64,000 nt of DNA, taken from Grifola frondosa (lineage: Eukaryota > Basidiomycota > Agaricomycetes > Polyporales > Grifolaceae). How positions within the stretch are numbered: the first letter of the stretch is position 1; each line of letters opens with the position of its first letter. Position numbers and translations under genes: made by a program. The stretch spans positions 372,001 through 436,000 of the forward strand of contig LUGG01000032.1 in the NCBI GenBank assembly GCA_001683735.1, read 5' to 3'. The notes beneath the pieces are model-generated. The model did not search any database, was not told the DNA's origin, and worked only from the letters and a program-made list of their open reading frames with translations. Of this stretch, positions 31,779-44,539 are shown one piece after another.

Positions 31779-33971
31779 TCAGATGGCGTGCTCCGCATCC
31801 CTAAGCCCTATGAACTCCAAAAGAGGTTGTGGAGGAGACCCTTTGTTCATCATCTCGCGCCAGCGTGAATCATATGGAACCCGCCTTAATTTATCAAGGT
31901 CTACGTTGCCTAGAGTTGACGTCGTTGTCAGTCACATTTCATAACCATGAGACAACCGAGCACGTACAACAGCCAAGACACCCGGATAGGCCCTTACCAA
32001 ATGTAATGTCGATCATTGGTACAGTTTCTGAGTCATCAGCGCCACCGTTCCCCTGGGCGGTCAGCATAAGGACACAGTCCTTCCAATTTGATGGGGCCCC
32101 GAAGCCTTGCTTGGCCATGTCGTGGTACAAGTTGCTTTTCAGCACGTCCGCGACGCGGAACACCCCACAGCGGGTGATTTTAAACTTGCGCCGCGGATCC
32201 TTTGCCGAAGATACGTACTCAACTTCGCGGAATACTATGTGAGTGCGCCCACGTGAGGGGTCCTGCTGAAGCTTGAGAGCAGATGCCTGTGCCTCATCAA
32301 CGGCATTTTTTGGCAGCTCTAACCAGATTTTCCAGTCATTGAGAAGTTGGCCGATTTTTGGTTCGATTTTCGACAGCCGATCAGCCTCCTTCTTCGCCCT
32401 GAGATTTCCTCTACAGGCAGACATCGGTTATGAGTAAAACCTCCACGAATGAGCTACTCACTCGCATACGAGCCTGCAAATATAGTGGTATCAGAATAGT
32501 AGCATTTCAATGTGAGAACTGTGATCACTAACTTGTGCACTTTCCAATGAGACTTCTGGCATTCACGCGAGCTTTTTGAAAATAAGCTGCTGGTGATGAC
32601 ACATATGGAATCCGACCTACCAATAGTATGTATCGTGGCATCGTGAACAAAGAAAGAGAGGCTTCTGCATGCTGCGCACGGTACAGGTGGCACACATCTT
32701 GATGATCCGTGCATCTGCTCTGGAGTTGAATCTACGTTTTTCTAACCGATCCATACCACCGAGCGCTCTAAGAACAGGATGCTCTGGAAGGTTCGGACGA
32801 GCCAAAAGATGACGAAGATATTCATCGCGAATGTATGTTGGGTTATTTCGTAGGAACTTCGTAGTCCATTCTGTATGTCTAGCAGATGTTGATGAGATGC
32901 AGGCCTAACTGAGATGGTGTGAATGAGAAGACTCACTCCTTTTGTAACTCAGGCTCAACGTCTAGTTGTTCGAGAACAAAAGAAAGGTTCGTTCGTACAC
33001 GAAGTACGAAGATGGACATATCGTCGTTCTGTTTTCGAACCACATCGGTAGCCTGCAGTGCATGTTCAAGAACCTCTTTCGTCTCAGCTGTGAATGCTCC
33101 TGAGCCGACAAGAGCATCACCATAAGAGCAGTACAGCTCTCTGCATTTAATAATGAAAATATGCTCAGCTAGCCAAGGTAGGAAACGCACGGATCTATCA
33201 ACCAAGGTTCGTTGCTAACATTTTTCTCATGCAAAGCTACCAAAGCTTTGAGATATTGTACTGCTTCGGCTGGCCGGTTGATATGAGGGTGACTAAAAGA
33301 ATAGCATCGATAGATATCTCGGAGTAACGAGAAGCAAACCGCTTACCATAGATGACGATGAAGTTTGGTCAAAAGGTTATATGTCTGCCACACAATGTTC
33401 CTCGTTAACAACCATATTTATTGTGATTTGCGCGCTGGTTTGCGTACCATAAATGGCTTCATTTGCGCTGCATCTTTTCCAGATTGATAGATGTGAGATT
33501 TAGAGAGTTCTGCTTCAGTGCACTCATTTAGGGCTCGGAGACCCATTTCCAGCGCGAAGATGGCATCTTCCAGAAGATCATCAGGCACTTCGATTATAAT
33601 GAGTGCAATGGTGGGCTGTGACGAATTGAAACTCTTTACCATCGTATTCGCGAACCCACCAGGCCCATTTGAAGAGCCTTGGTAATCGATCAAACCATGC
33701 AATTGGCTCTGGAATTTCGTGGCCGTCGGGGGAAAAAAATCTATCAGGAATAGCAAGTCTAAACGCATGAACTACAGAACACAGAATAATTGAGTAAAAC
33801 CTTCATGCACGGAGATGGGAGATAGCACTCACGTCGAGCTACATCTTCTCGAACTTCGTTTAGCGATGGAAGTGGCAATTCGGAGTAGGTGAAAGGTAAC
33901 GCGCATCCAAGCATAGATGGTCGGGATGGAAATGTATCATACGCTGGAACATCTTTGCGCGAAGTGGACAT
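31779..33971 (-). CDS. MYND zinc-finger protein A
   Basis: Start at 33971 (MSTSRKDVPAYDTFPS). Exons in order give PLPSLNEVREDVAR, then RLAIPDRFFSPDGHEIPEPI and WWVREYD, a helical part (DDLLEDAIFALEMGLRALNE), GDALVGSGAFTAETKEVLEH and LLARPNLPEHPVLRALGG. The MYND finger is CATC..PLFLCSRCHDTYY, CSRECQKSHWKVHK (split by two introns, 32544-32638 region) and LVCE, giving the C-C-C-C-C-C-H-C ligand order. A C-terminal domain (QQDPSRGRTHIVFREVEYVS, RKFKITRCGVFRVADVL, IDITFGKGLSG) ends in a last exon with VPYDSRWREMMNKG and a stop at 31779. MYND fingers bind proline-rich partners; the cellular role is not known. It is a tandem paralogue of the gene at 34258. Confidence 0.85.
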
Positions 33972-34257
33972 CTCACAGTGGCTAGTTGTAAAAGTCGGCA
34001 GCCAGAGACGAGAGGGGGAGGTTAGAACAATTGCGCCACAGATAGGCGCCCATGGCAGTTCTTCGTGGTGTTGCTTCATACAATATAACAATTCAATCCC
34101 ATTAGAAGTGCCCAGTGCTTGACTGCAGTCTTCTACCCCTCATCCGACTTTCAAGTTGTCTGCTTACCAATTTTTATCTTTCAGGTCAACCTATCACCAC
34201 AAACGCGAGGTTAAGACATGAGACATCGTTCATTATATTATGTAGACAAGAACATTT

Positions 34258-36440
34258 TTAGAAGACGTGTTCAATGTCTTGAAGCCCTGCAAAACCCTCC
34301 ATCGGCTCTGGAGGAGGGCCTTTGTTTATTGTCTTGCGCCATAGTGGATCATACGGAAACCGTCGTATACTGTCCAAAGACATTGCACCTAGCGGAAGGC
34401 TACGGTGAGACGCAATACGCGTAATCTGATGAATACTTACGACAGCTCATGAACCCAGCCAGCCCTTTCCCGAACGTAAGGTCCAGAATCGGTACGTTCT
34501 CTAAACCGTCGTGGTTGCTACTAACTTGGTCGGTGAACATGCGCATTTGGCCTCTCAGTTCGCCTAGCTCCTTCGCCCCCTCATCCGCGACTTTGCTGTC
34601 CAAGTTTGCCGCCATTACGTCTGCGATGCGGAATATGCCGCAACGCTTGATACGGAACTTGCGCAGCAGGTCCTTCGGGAGTGGCGAGTACTCGACCTCA
34701 CGGATTACTACGAGAGCGCGACCACGCGAAGGATCCCGCTGAAGTCCGAGTGCGGATACCTGCGCTATGGTGATACCCCCTTTCGGCGCATCACACCATC
34801 GGTTCCAGTCTGCGTAGAACTCAGCAGTCAATGGGTCTGTGCGCTTCAATTCTTCGACCTGCTTCTTCGATTTCGCGTTTGATCTGAGAATCAACGTTAG
34901 TCGAATTAATACCCCTGGCAGGCAATGCCCTTACTCGCATATGAGCCTAAAAATGGAATGTTGTCAGAATCACAGACATATGACATGATCAATCATATTC
35001 ACTTGTGGTTTTTCCAGTGCATCCGCTGACATTCTTTGGAGCTGATTTCTTATTAGATTTGTATATCTGCCCTCCGATGAACAACATTTACCAATAATAT
35101 GCACTTCCACATCTTCCACAAAGGAAGAGAGGCTTCTGAATGCCACGTGCGTAGCAGCAATGACACATCTTCGCGAGTCGCGAGTTCTCTCGGGACGTCA
35201 ATTCGGGCTTATCGAGCCATTTCTCCCCACCCAGAGCCTTTAGAACAGGGTGTTGAGGGAGGTTTGGACGAGCCAAGAGGAGTCGAAGATAGCACTTTCG
35301 AATAATATTCGGATGTCCACGTAGGAACTTCGCCGTCCACTCAGTATGTCTAGTAAATGTGCATCACGTTGTGAATTGTAAGCTGGAATAACGACTTACT
35401 CTTTCTGCGCATCGGGTTCAACATGGAGCTGTTCAAGAAGCATTGCCATATTCGCGCGATTACGGAGCATGAATATGGACCAATCATGATTCTCTTCTTT
35501 CGTGGCCTCAACAGCCTCCATCGCGCGTTCTAAGACCTCTTTGGTCTCAGCAGTGAACTCGCCCGCACCAATCAAAGCATCACCTAAGGAACAATATAAT
35601 GAACTGCGATACTTATAAGTGACATCACAAGCTCGTTCCAAGGACATTCACATACGGATAGTGCATCCAAGCTTCATTCGACCCGAGTCTATCGCACACA
35701 TTGACACTGATGTGCGCTATCTGTATCTTGAGATAGTGTGCGGCCAGCGCTGGGCGATCTACCCGAGGATCACTGGAGGAAGTTAACGCATATTTTGCCA
35801 AGCGATAGATTGATGGAGTCTTACAAGAGGAGACGCCAAACTTTGTCTAGGAGGTCCATCAGCTAACGTGCCATATTCAGTCTACAGGATTGCGACAAGG
35901 AAACTGAGTCGTGCATACCAGCATAAGTTTCGTAAGCTCCACATCTAATTCTGGGCCAGGGCTTAAAATATGACATTCTAGGAGTTCTGCATCAGAGCAC
36001 TCGTCAAAGGCTTTCACAGTCATCCCCAGCGCGAAGATGGTAGGTTCGAGCATATCGTCGGGCACTTACAATTGTGACGGTTAAGACAAGATTAATGGTA
36101 TGATTACTAAAACTTCTTACCATCTGCTCCGCGAACTCGGCAGCTCCATGAAAAGAGGGACGACAATTGCGCATACCATGCTAGGGACTCCGGAACTTCG
36201 TGCCCGTCCGATGCTACAACACGTTCCGGACCAGTATGCGCCAGTTCAGTAACTAAACAGAACAAATTGTTAACATTGTATAATTCGCATAAACAACGCG
36301 AATTAGTCACGTCGCGCTATGTCTTCCCGAACGCGCTCCAGCGCTGGCATAGAGTCGACCGATGGCGACATACCACCACCCACGGATTGTCGAATAGGAA
36401 AGGATGAAGGTTCCTCAATATCTGTGAGCAAGTTGAGCAT
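34258..36440 (-). CDS. MYND zinc-finger protein B
   Basis: Start at 36440 (MLNLLTDIEEPSSFPIRQ), then MPALERVREDIARR, ASDGHEVPESLAWYAQL, PDDMLEPTIFALGMTVKAFD, GDALIGAGEFTAETKEVLER and LLARPNLPQHPVLKALGG. The MYND finger is CHCC..PLFLCGRCGSAYY, CSKECQRMHWKNHK and LICE, with introns in the same two places as in protein A. The C-terminal block LQRDPSRGRALVVIREVEYS, RKFRIKRCGIFRIADVM, LDLTFGKGLAG is followed by an exon giving MSLDSIRRFPYDPLWRKTIN and a stop at 34258. Protein A matches it exon by exon, so the pair arose by tandem duplication. Confidence 0.85.
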
Positions 36441-37022
36441 ATTCCACTTGATCTAGTATGTAGTGGTATAGGAAGAAGCAGAGTGAGCAATGTTAGTGCC
36501 TCCATCGTTTGCCACAAGTTCGAGGACTGAGCGTGACCACGCGTCAGCCGCGTAGATCATGTGACCGTATGCGGATAGGCGCCGTCAGTTCAGAACTTCA
36601 ATATGTGGCCACTGATGGCCATGATTCGACTCGGAATCCAGTGTCCACGCTCTTAAGTGCACGATTAATCTTGATGATTCTTGGCAGCGCCACCGTTTAA
36701 CGTTTAACGCTAAATCTATCCTTGAATATCTTCCCTGTTTTGTAGATTTTGACATGGCTTTGAGAGCATCCATTCGCAGGATGAAGGAATCTTGGCACGC
36801 CAGCGGGACGCAACCATTGTAAGTGTCGCTACGCCAATTATTTTCGTTCGATTGAACACATTTGCCGTAGATTCTTTTGCTGAGGCTGTTCTCCATTGTG
36901 CCGTGGGAGAATTCAATAAGCCCTATAAAATGCAGAGGGCCCAAGTGATCCGCTATTGCAATACCTCGCATCCTTCGCTATAACTGCCATCTGCAAAACA
37001 GCCTCTGACTTTCCGGACGAAT

Positions 37023-38079
37023 CTCCAAATCATGATTACCTCCTGCGATACCACTTCGTCCATGTTCAAGTTGACAGAAATACATGAATCGTTCACGGCA
37101 TCCTCTTTTACGCCATTGTCGCTCCACATCGGCGTTGGTGACTCATGTCTTCCCTCATCAGAGGAAATATGCAAGCTTCCGGCACCCCAAATCGTTCAAT
37201 GTGATTGCGATTTGTCTTATTCCACGCACTACACTGTCGTGGAATCGGAAGCCATCATCCCCAGTACAAGTCATCTATTGTACCACACCCACTGCCGATC
37301 ACCCTTCTTCCTCCTTTTCCCGCTCTCACATGCTTGAAAATCAAGACAGACCAACCGTTATCTCCACGTCTTGTGGCAGACTTTCTGAGAGGCTCTCCAG
37401 CCCTGTTGGCAGTTACTCTACGCCAGACCGACCCTTTCCGTGGTCCGACACAGGAGGTAGACAATGCCCATATTCAAGATGTCGTTCTCTCTAAACTCAA
37501 AGAGCTTTCCATCCTTGATTACGACACTATGTTCATATCTACCCTCTTGCGCTCCCTCAAATTCGATTCCAGTGTCTCCGTGACACTTCACTTTGCCGAT
37601 TGCAACCCCCGCCCTCGACTCTGGCGCTCTCCGCCACGCCTCTTCCACTGATACTCAACACGATCCGGAAGGCGCGTATTGAGCAGGCCGTATACCTTTG
37701 GAACGACGACGACAATGGTGATGAGGTCTCGCGCAGCCTACCGGAGTTCACTGTCTCGCTTTCCAGCGCGGACCCAAAGGTTGAACTCGAGTGGAAGTGG
37801 AAGCTGGATAGCGGGGCAATCCCACGTCTTACAGATCTCGGTCTGGAGGTATTTGCCCTTCGTTTCCTCCAGGAGCTTGAAGTGGGTCTCGAATATGTGG
37901 AACCCGACCAGGACGAATGGCGACAGGTCCTCGAAAGAATGCGTGGCCTCACTCATTTGCACATTGAGATGATCGATGTGGCTCCGAAGGGAGAACAGAT
38001 GCGATTCGTGGGCGTGCTTAAAGAACTGTGTTCTCCGCAGTGCATCGTTACATCCAAATTTATTGTCGGGAGCTCGTAG
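37023..38079 (+). CDS. F-box/leucine-rich-repeat-like protein, probably partial
   Basis: Three overlapping frames give PLSLHIGVGDSCLPSSEEIC, then FPALTCLKIKTDQPLSPRLV, DFLRGSPALLAVTLRQTDPF, IQDVVLSKLKELSILDYDTM and SLKFDSSVSVTLHFADCNP. A final in-frame 159-codon piece (37600-38079) follows with LRFLQELEVGLEYVEPDQDE and RMRGLTHLHIEM. The pattern 'Pro-Ala-Leu-x-x-Leu-x-Ile' and 'L-x-L-x-x-L-x-I' matches the C-terminal half of mushroom F-box proteins. The N-terminal F-box itself is not visible, so this is a truncated or frame-broken member. F-box proteins select substrates for ubiquitination. Confidence 0.5.
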
Positions 38080-38488
38080 ATGACCAGCACTTTGATGATA
38101 TCGTCGCCCCCCTCATATGTTTTCCGTCCCACTCTGGTCGAACCGTCACTGTAGTTCTGTTTCTACGTGTACCTGTTATTTCTTGTCACTTATCATGACT
38201 TAATTATTTGATTCCGGCTCGATACAGATGAATCTGCAACTTCCTCTGACTCTTGTTGCTGTGAAAACTACGCTTGAGACTGTTTGTCTCAGCACTGCGC
38301 ACACGGGTGACGGCTTTGCGTGAACTTTTCGCGACACAGCATTGCGTCAATGCGATGCGAGCACGTGATGTAGAGCGCTCAGCGCTCCGAGTGAGTATGT
38401 AGGTCGGGACTATATAGCGCTCTTGTTCTTGGTCTTCGCTCAGTTCAACGTTAGCTGCACGCGTTTCTGTATCTTCCTTCGCACCCCC

Positions 38489-39870
38489 ATGACCAGCGCC
38501 AACGGCTCTGATGCTACCCTTTCTGAGGAATACGTCCAAGAATGCTTTCATTCCTACCTAAAGTCATCTCTCACTCATGCAAAGGCCGAGGGCTTGCTCG
38601 ACACAGACACGCTCTCCAGTGCTGAGGCAGATCTAATGATAACTGGTGAGTGGTATGCTTCCATTCTCTTGTCGCGTGCATGCTCATATTATCCACAGGT
38701 CCAGCACTATGTCTATACTTTGCCGCTCTCCGATCAACGACAAATCCACCCTCTGTACCCCTTCCGAGACGTTCCAAGAACTCCATTGCACCACCCACAG
38801 AACTCTCCCTCACCAACTGCCCGCAAACTTTCCGCCCTTTCTGGCTGGTATGGTCACAGTCGGTGCCTCCCATTCAAGCTCTCGTCCCAGAGTATCAGCA
38901 CGACTTGGCGCGTATCATCTGTGGTCTTCCACCCCTTGTTCAGCCGCCCAACCCGCGCTTAAAGGGTATCGCAGCGGACCTTCGAGCAGTAGCCATTGAG
39001 ATTAGCATGCGCCGAACATTCCAGGATAGGTATGCAAGCGATCTCCAGGCCGCCATCGATGCTGGAGGTCACTCGAGATCGGTTAAAGCGTCATTCGTAC
39101 CTCCCCCGGTCTATGATGATGCATCTCTAAGGCCGTCATCATCATTCTTATCCAGCCCAACCACGTCGTCATCATCCCTCAGCCCCATCCCGCCCTCACC
39201 GAGCTCACCGACACCCTCTATTCTAACTCGAGACACGCCTGCAATCGAATTTATTCGTGAGACGCTTTATGCTGCGCTCGCTGACGTTCTTGAGCGCATA
39301 CCTTACCTCCGGCGGCTTCTCCGTACGGATCCCCCGCGGGCCTACTTTGCCGCGGTGGCCTTTGCCATTCTTGACGTCGCAAGCAGCTCTGCGACACGCT
39401 CCCCGAAGACGCTTATGGAGTCGGGTAGTGGGGAGCCGGCCGTGCGTGGCGTCCTGGGACAGACAGTTAGACTATCACAGTGTCCTGCGGACCTCCGTCC
39501 ATTCATGCAGGAGCTGTGTGCGATCGGAACAGCCTCGCACGAGATGGAGGAGGAGGATTCTGACGCTACGGTGAAGGCACTCCAAAATGGGGAGGATCCA
39601 CCGATCCCGCGGCTCGAGCGTGTACGCGATATTCTGCAAGGCGGTGTTGGCCACGCGTACAACGACTGCACTGCGCAGGGCGATGAGGAGAGGTCGGTAA
39701 TGACTGAGAGTTCTCGGATTGATCCACGGAGGCGCACGACGTCGACGGAGAACCGGGCGGTTGCGTTCGCGAATAGGATCAATGCACTCGCTCTTGGTAT
39801 GACGAAGCTGCACGCGTTCAGGGAACGGCAGGAGATAGTATTCAAGGTTCTTGCGGGTGTGGGTGGGTGA
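38489..39870 (+). CDS. conserved basidiomycete protein of unknown function (442 aa)
   Basis: Two exons, 38489-38645 and 38699-39870, with a 53-nt GTGAGT..CAG intron; they join in phase to 442 residues with no frame break. The start MTSANGSDATLSEEYVQECF is acidic and helical. The middle has ICGLPPLVQPPNPRLKGIAA and a basic stretch, then a Ser/Pro-rich low-complexity linker (about residues 180-220). A helical domain follows (EFIRETLYAALADVLERIPY, AYFAAVAFAILDVASS, CPADLRPFMQELCAIG). There is no signal peptide or clear membrane helix. I do not recognise an enzymatic motif. Strong codon bias and the clean splice make this a confident gene. Confidence 0.8.
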
Positions 39871-40700
39871 CTGAAGTTCGCGATCGACGTTGTGGCGATA
39901 CAATACTGTGAGACTCGATGTTTCGGACTTATTTATACGCAGGTGTCGATTGTACTTGTCCGGACTTGCGATCGTCGTGTGGCATAAGGTATACCTCTCG
40001 TTACTCACGCGATCTTTTTGTTTTCGAATGCTCTATGTAGCGATATCTTTCTCTTTATTCAGTACATTACGGACATCTAGGTATCCGAATTTGTGTAGTG
40101 CCCATCATAATTGATATAGTTCAGTTTGCATAATTGGTTCCCGGAAATGGAAGCTAGCTGTCAAAGTGTTTGACAACCCGGCCGTCAGCCGAAATCCACA
40201 CCCACATGAGGACGGTCTCAAACCTTAGACTGCATGATATTTTTCTCATTCCCGCTGGTGCTGCTCCATCTTCATGGCTGTGATTGTGGCGTCTGTGGTT
40301 GTGGCATGTCTTCTGCCATGAACCTGCTAATCCGTATCGCCACACTGCAACGTTTAGTATAACAAATTTATGATCTTCTGGATATCTACGGTGCGTATGT
40401 TTTAACCGTGGGCAGTGATATTGTATTTTCTAGAACAGCTTTTGCTTCTCGGCTTCTTCTAAGAACCGAAGGTGGTTGGAGCATGTGGCTGTTATCATGC
40501 CGGGGTGAATGTTTCTGTTTATCCTCATCAATATGTGGATGTGGTCCCAAATATACCGTTATACGGATTTACAGATTTGAGACCTGCTAAACAGTTGTGA
40601 ACGTTATACGTCATATCATGTCCCCCGCCCCATAAAAAGCCGCAGAGAATGGATCCTATACTCCCATCCCCATCCGCTTCTCGTTTCCTCCTCTGACATT
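39871..40700. other. intergenic, with a TATA box for the next gene
   Basis: AT-rich; no gene seen. CATAAAAAG at 40631-40639 lies 62 bp before the ATG at 40701. Confidence 0.45.
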
Positions 40701-41002
40701 ATGACTCTTTTTCCATTGCGCCGGCAAGCTCATGTGAGGCGAGGCAGCGAATTCAGCCTCAGGACCTGCGACCCAACGCAGAAGACAGAGGGTATGTTTT
40801 TCCATGACTGAACTAGAAGGTCCTTGTTGCTGACCATTTGTGATCGGGTTATAAAATAGAGGACATCCTTCACGGCCGCAAGGAGCCCTATCGGAAAATT
40901 TCGGTTATATCTAAAGACACACTATTTGATAGCGGGATCGTGGATACTGCCCCTCCCTCTGCGAAGGCTCTCTCAGGACTGGGGAAGGACTCGATAAAGT
41001 AA
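40701..41002 (+). CDS. small hypothetical protein (77 aa)
   Basis: Exon 40701-40791 (MTLFPLRRQAHVRRGSEFSL) joins in phase over a GTATGT..TAG intron to exon 40860-41002 (EDILHGRKEPYRKISVISKD, ending GLGKDSIK). The TATA-like box upstream, the clean splice and the good codon bias support a real gene. A downstream open stretch (41145-41380, LAAVLVESPAPSRQGSVDSQ) has similar codon use and could be a further exon if a base is missing near 41000. There is no recognisable domain. Confidence 0.45.
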
Positions 41003-41380
41003 TATCTTCTTTCTCGGATGCTTGTCATCCCGATGCACGGTCCTGTACATCGATTCGGTCGTCCACCAACAGCGCTGCTCCAGGTCAGACAGGTCAGAGC
41101 ATATAGCCTTACTCTTTACTTACGGCTGACTTTATCTCTTCCAGACGGAGCGCAGGCAAAGACCGACGCTTCATCTCTTGCCGCTGTGCTTGTTGAAAGC
41201 CCTGCGCCCTCGCGCCAAGGCTCGGTGGATTCGCAAGCATCTGTCAAGCATGGTTCAGACAGGCTAAGCTCATTCGCAGAACATCAGGCGGAGGTAACTA
41301 CGGTTCCGCAACGCAGCGGTCCAGAACTTCCTCCTTCTCCCTCTCGTCCATGGTACGCTCTTTTCCAACAGGGGAAGTAA

Positions 41381-44150
41381 GACGAGATGTTTCGAAGGTG
41401 GATCCATGGTGATACATAATTTACGCTTGATTCCTCACATACTGCACATACTGCACATTGCGCAGTTTTGAACAGTCACGTTCTTTATGTTTGAACCGAG
41501 ATGACTCACTTGTATACATAGATGAATGCGTAATGATAAGAACACATAGGACATGTTTGACAAATACGCTACGACGCGGTATCTAGCAGCTGAGAATTGG
41601 TATACTCGTCCTGTGTGTAAGTATTCGGATATTCACGGTGGTGAATCGGCGCAATATGTACAGATCTGCGATTCACATGTTCGTCCAATCTGTGTTTGCA
41701 ATAACATGCATGTTCTATGGTTATAAGCTTGCGCATACGCCCATTTTAACCATACGTACACGATATTTATTGAGTTCCAACGCAAAAGCTACCGCTGGAC
41801 GGCCCCGTGTCGCCACGAAAGGCCCGATTTTCTTCAACTAGTTGATGTACTAATTTCCGACATGTGTCATGGAAGCATTCTGTGAGTCTGACCCAAACCG
41901 GGTCACCATCCATATCGTTCCAACACCGGAACTTTCTAAAACATTCAAATCTTCCAAAAATATCTTCAACTTTAGCTCTGGGACGACACGCCGCACCTAC
42001 GACTTGTCGTTGAAACAGCGTACTAGAAGAGCACAGCCATAGAGAACTGGATGTATAATGATTCGCTCTGTGGACGGTCCTACCAATATCAGAACATCAA
42101 TACATCTGGAGAGGAGAAGCACGTACCAGATACGCGCTGGATGAAGGTTGTAGCGATGTTCGTCTGTCCGCGTGCGGGCGTTAACACGCGGAGAAGACGC
42201 ATCCCTACGAACAACACCGCTGCTCAATGAAGCACTTTACTCCTTATAGAGGTGGCCCACAAGAGAGCCCACAGGTAGTCAGTGAAATAGGCCGATAGGG
42301 AATCAATGGGATAGAGCGGGAGAGTCATGGTTGGGAATGCAGGTCACTTGTGCGAGGTCGAACTTGATGATCTATGTGTGGGTTTGGTGCGGGAATACGA
42401 AAACACGATTGAGTTGAAGGACTGAGAGCTGCAGGGTTTAAATACTTCGGCTATAAATCGCGCCACACTTTTTGGAACTTTGAAGAAAGCTATGGCTAAC
42501 CAAAGCGAGAATGAATATGGGCCACAAATATCGCCTTTTTGTTCACAACGGTGGTCTTTTGGGGATAAACGAACGGCCACTCACCCATAATCATCAGTCG
42601 TCCTATGTTATTCCCTTATCCGCCGGCAGCTTCTTGGAAAACCCCACCATTTCCGTCGCGTTGCGCAACTATGAATGCCATTGAACGTCGACCCAAGGTT
42701 ACATGGCATAGCGCCACGCTCGCTCAATTTCAAAAGTACACGCTTTAGTATACTTCTGAGCGGGCGGTAGGAGCCGAGGCTGATATGGTTCAATAAGATT
42801 ATGGTTGGCTGGCATGAGAAGAGTGAGGCAGACTGACGCATTATCTGACAAGCTAACGAAATGAAGTGGTAATTGAAGCAACAATACTTCATGCCTGCCA
42901 TTAACACGAGGTCCCCCGGTCCCGGATATAGCGCCCTTAGAGCTAGGACTGCGATTCTAAGGTGTGAATTTCCAAAGAGCAAATCCACACATAGGGCGTT
43001 TTGTGAGTCAAAAGACAATTTGTGCAAGACGAAAACGACTCACTGCATGTGGGTGGGCGCCGACATGAAAGGCGTCAACTCTTCCGAAGACTCCTAGTGA
43101 ACAGGGCGTATGGGCGAATTGAACGCATGATAGCATCTAATACTTGAGAAGCACATAATCATGGACCTCCTGGACACAGTGTGTTAAATTCGATCAGGAG
43201 TCGTAGACACTCGTCAATATTGATGGATCAAACCTACCGATGCATGAATTCCATTACAAGAACAACAAGTGACCAACCTATAGTAACCACGAATACAATC
43301 ATAATAAAGGTATGGAAAAAATGTCTCATTCAGACCTTGAGAGAACCACTGGAGGTTTAGTTAACGGGGTGTTCTTCTGGAGTCAAAGAATACTTACCGA
43401 GTTTCGAAAATTGCACCCGTGCACAAGCCTCCGCATGACCAACCTCAATGTGTCCTCCGAGTCGTCACGTTGCGCCTTGAACGAATGCGAATGCTATCCA
43501 TTGATCCAAAGACATGAACCGCAGGTACTTGAAGCGGCGTATGCAGAGCATATTGAGCTGCATATAGCTGTCTCATTGTACGGGAATCATAGTGAAATCC
43601 ACCAGAAGGACGGCCGTGTAGCAAAGTCGAAACTGAGCGGCAACTGAGAGCTTTTAGAGAAACGCCACTAGCGTAAGTTGACGTGACAATGTGTGACACA
43701 CCGTCACACTGTAGTTTGTCTTCTTTACCACCGAGAGCAATTCTTCAAGTCCGGCCAAGATACGTGGCTGCTTGTGTTCGTTCCCATCTACCTCGAATTA
43801 CACGATACAGAACAATTTGCGCTTTGTGGCTTTACTGAAGACTGATGCAACATTTCACGACACGATCCACCGAAATCGAGGCGCGCTGTATTTGTTTTTT
43901 CAAGATCTTTTCAGCGGAAAATATTTTATGCGAGGTGGATCGAAGGCTTTTGGTACGAATGTATGTGTATCTCTACGGTGCTCTAATACTCGACCTAATC
44001 TCCCTTACTGCAGAAAATAGATGGCAACCGATCGTCCAGGCTTTCCCAGTTCTGATTGTTGCATTTGATAGCTTCCATTGTTTGCGCTTTGCCTTTTTTG
44101 CGTCCGCAGGATAGTGGCTCAAAGCTTTATACCGCATCGCAGTTCGCCCT
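41381..44150. other. no supported gene
   Basis: Low-complexity and AT-rich stretches with short frames only. 43312-43647 is open for 111 codons but shows no motif. Confidence 0.4.
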
Positions 44151-44153
44151 AAG

Positions 44154-44161
44154 TATATAAA
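44154..44161 (+). promoter_or_regulatory. TATA box, module 1
   Basis: TATATAAA, 108 bp before the ATG at 44269 of the first ADYL-motif exon. Confidence 0.6.
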
Positions 44162-44268
44162 CCCCGGGATTCCTCATCCCTTAACTCCCCACCGTCTTAT
44201 TCCATCTCCAACTTTTACTCCGAAACTCCTCTGTCATAGACACCTGTCTTGATCTTTCGCTCCGCGAC

Positions 44269-44334
44269 ATGACGCACATATACTTTTTTCATCGTCATTC
44301 TGCTGACTACCTGTGTGCCATCGCCCAACAACCC
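44269..44334 (+). CDS. ADYL-motif first exon, module 1
   Basis: Short first exon reading MTHIYFF then HSADYLCAIAQQP up to a GTACGT donor at 44335. It shares the SADYLxA motif, the upstream TATA box and a nearby splice donor with exons at 48303 and 50605. Downstream exons are not clear; FATPKGKQDELTGSKKAAIN at 44540-44600 may belong. Function is unknown. Confidence 0.35.
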
Positions 44335-44539
44335 GTACGTCTTGTCTTCTGTGCGCCACTCCTCCTTTAACCTCACGAGTTGTTCTTCAATAGGGTGATA
44401 TTGGTGGCCCACAGAACTGAGTACCAATCTCAGGCAGGTGCGTCATATCTGTTGCTCGCAACAAGAAGACTGCTCACACCGCATCACACTCCAGTCACGA
44501 TGGCTCCTTCCGCATCGCTGTCTCTTTGTCAGCTTAGGT

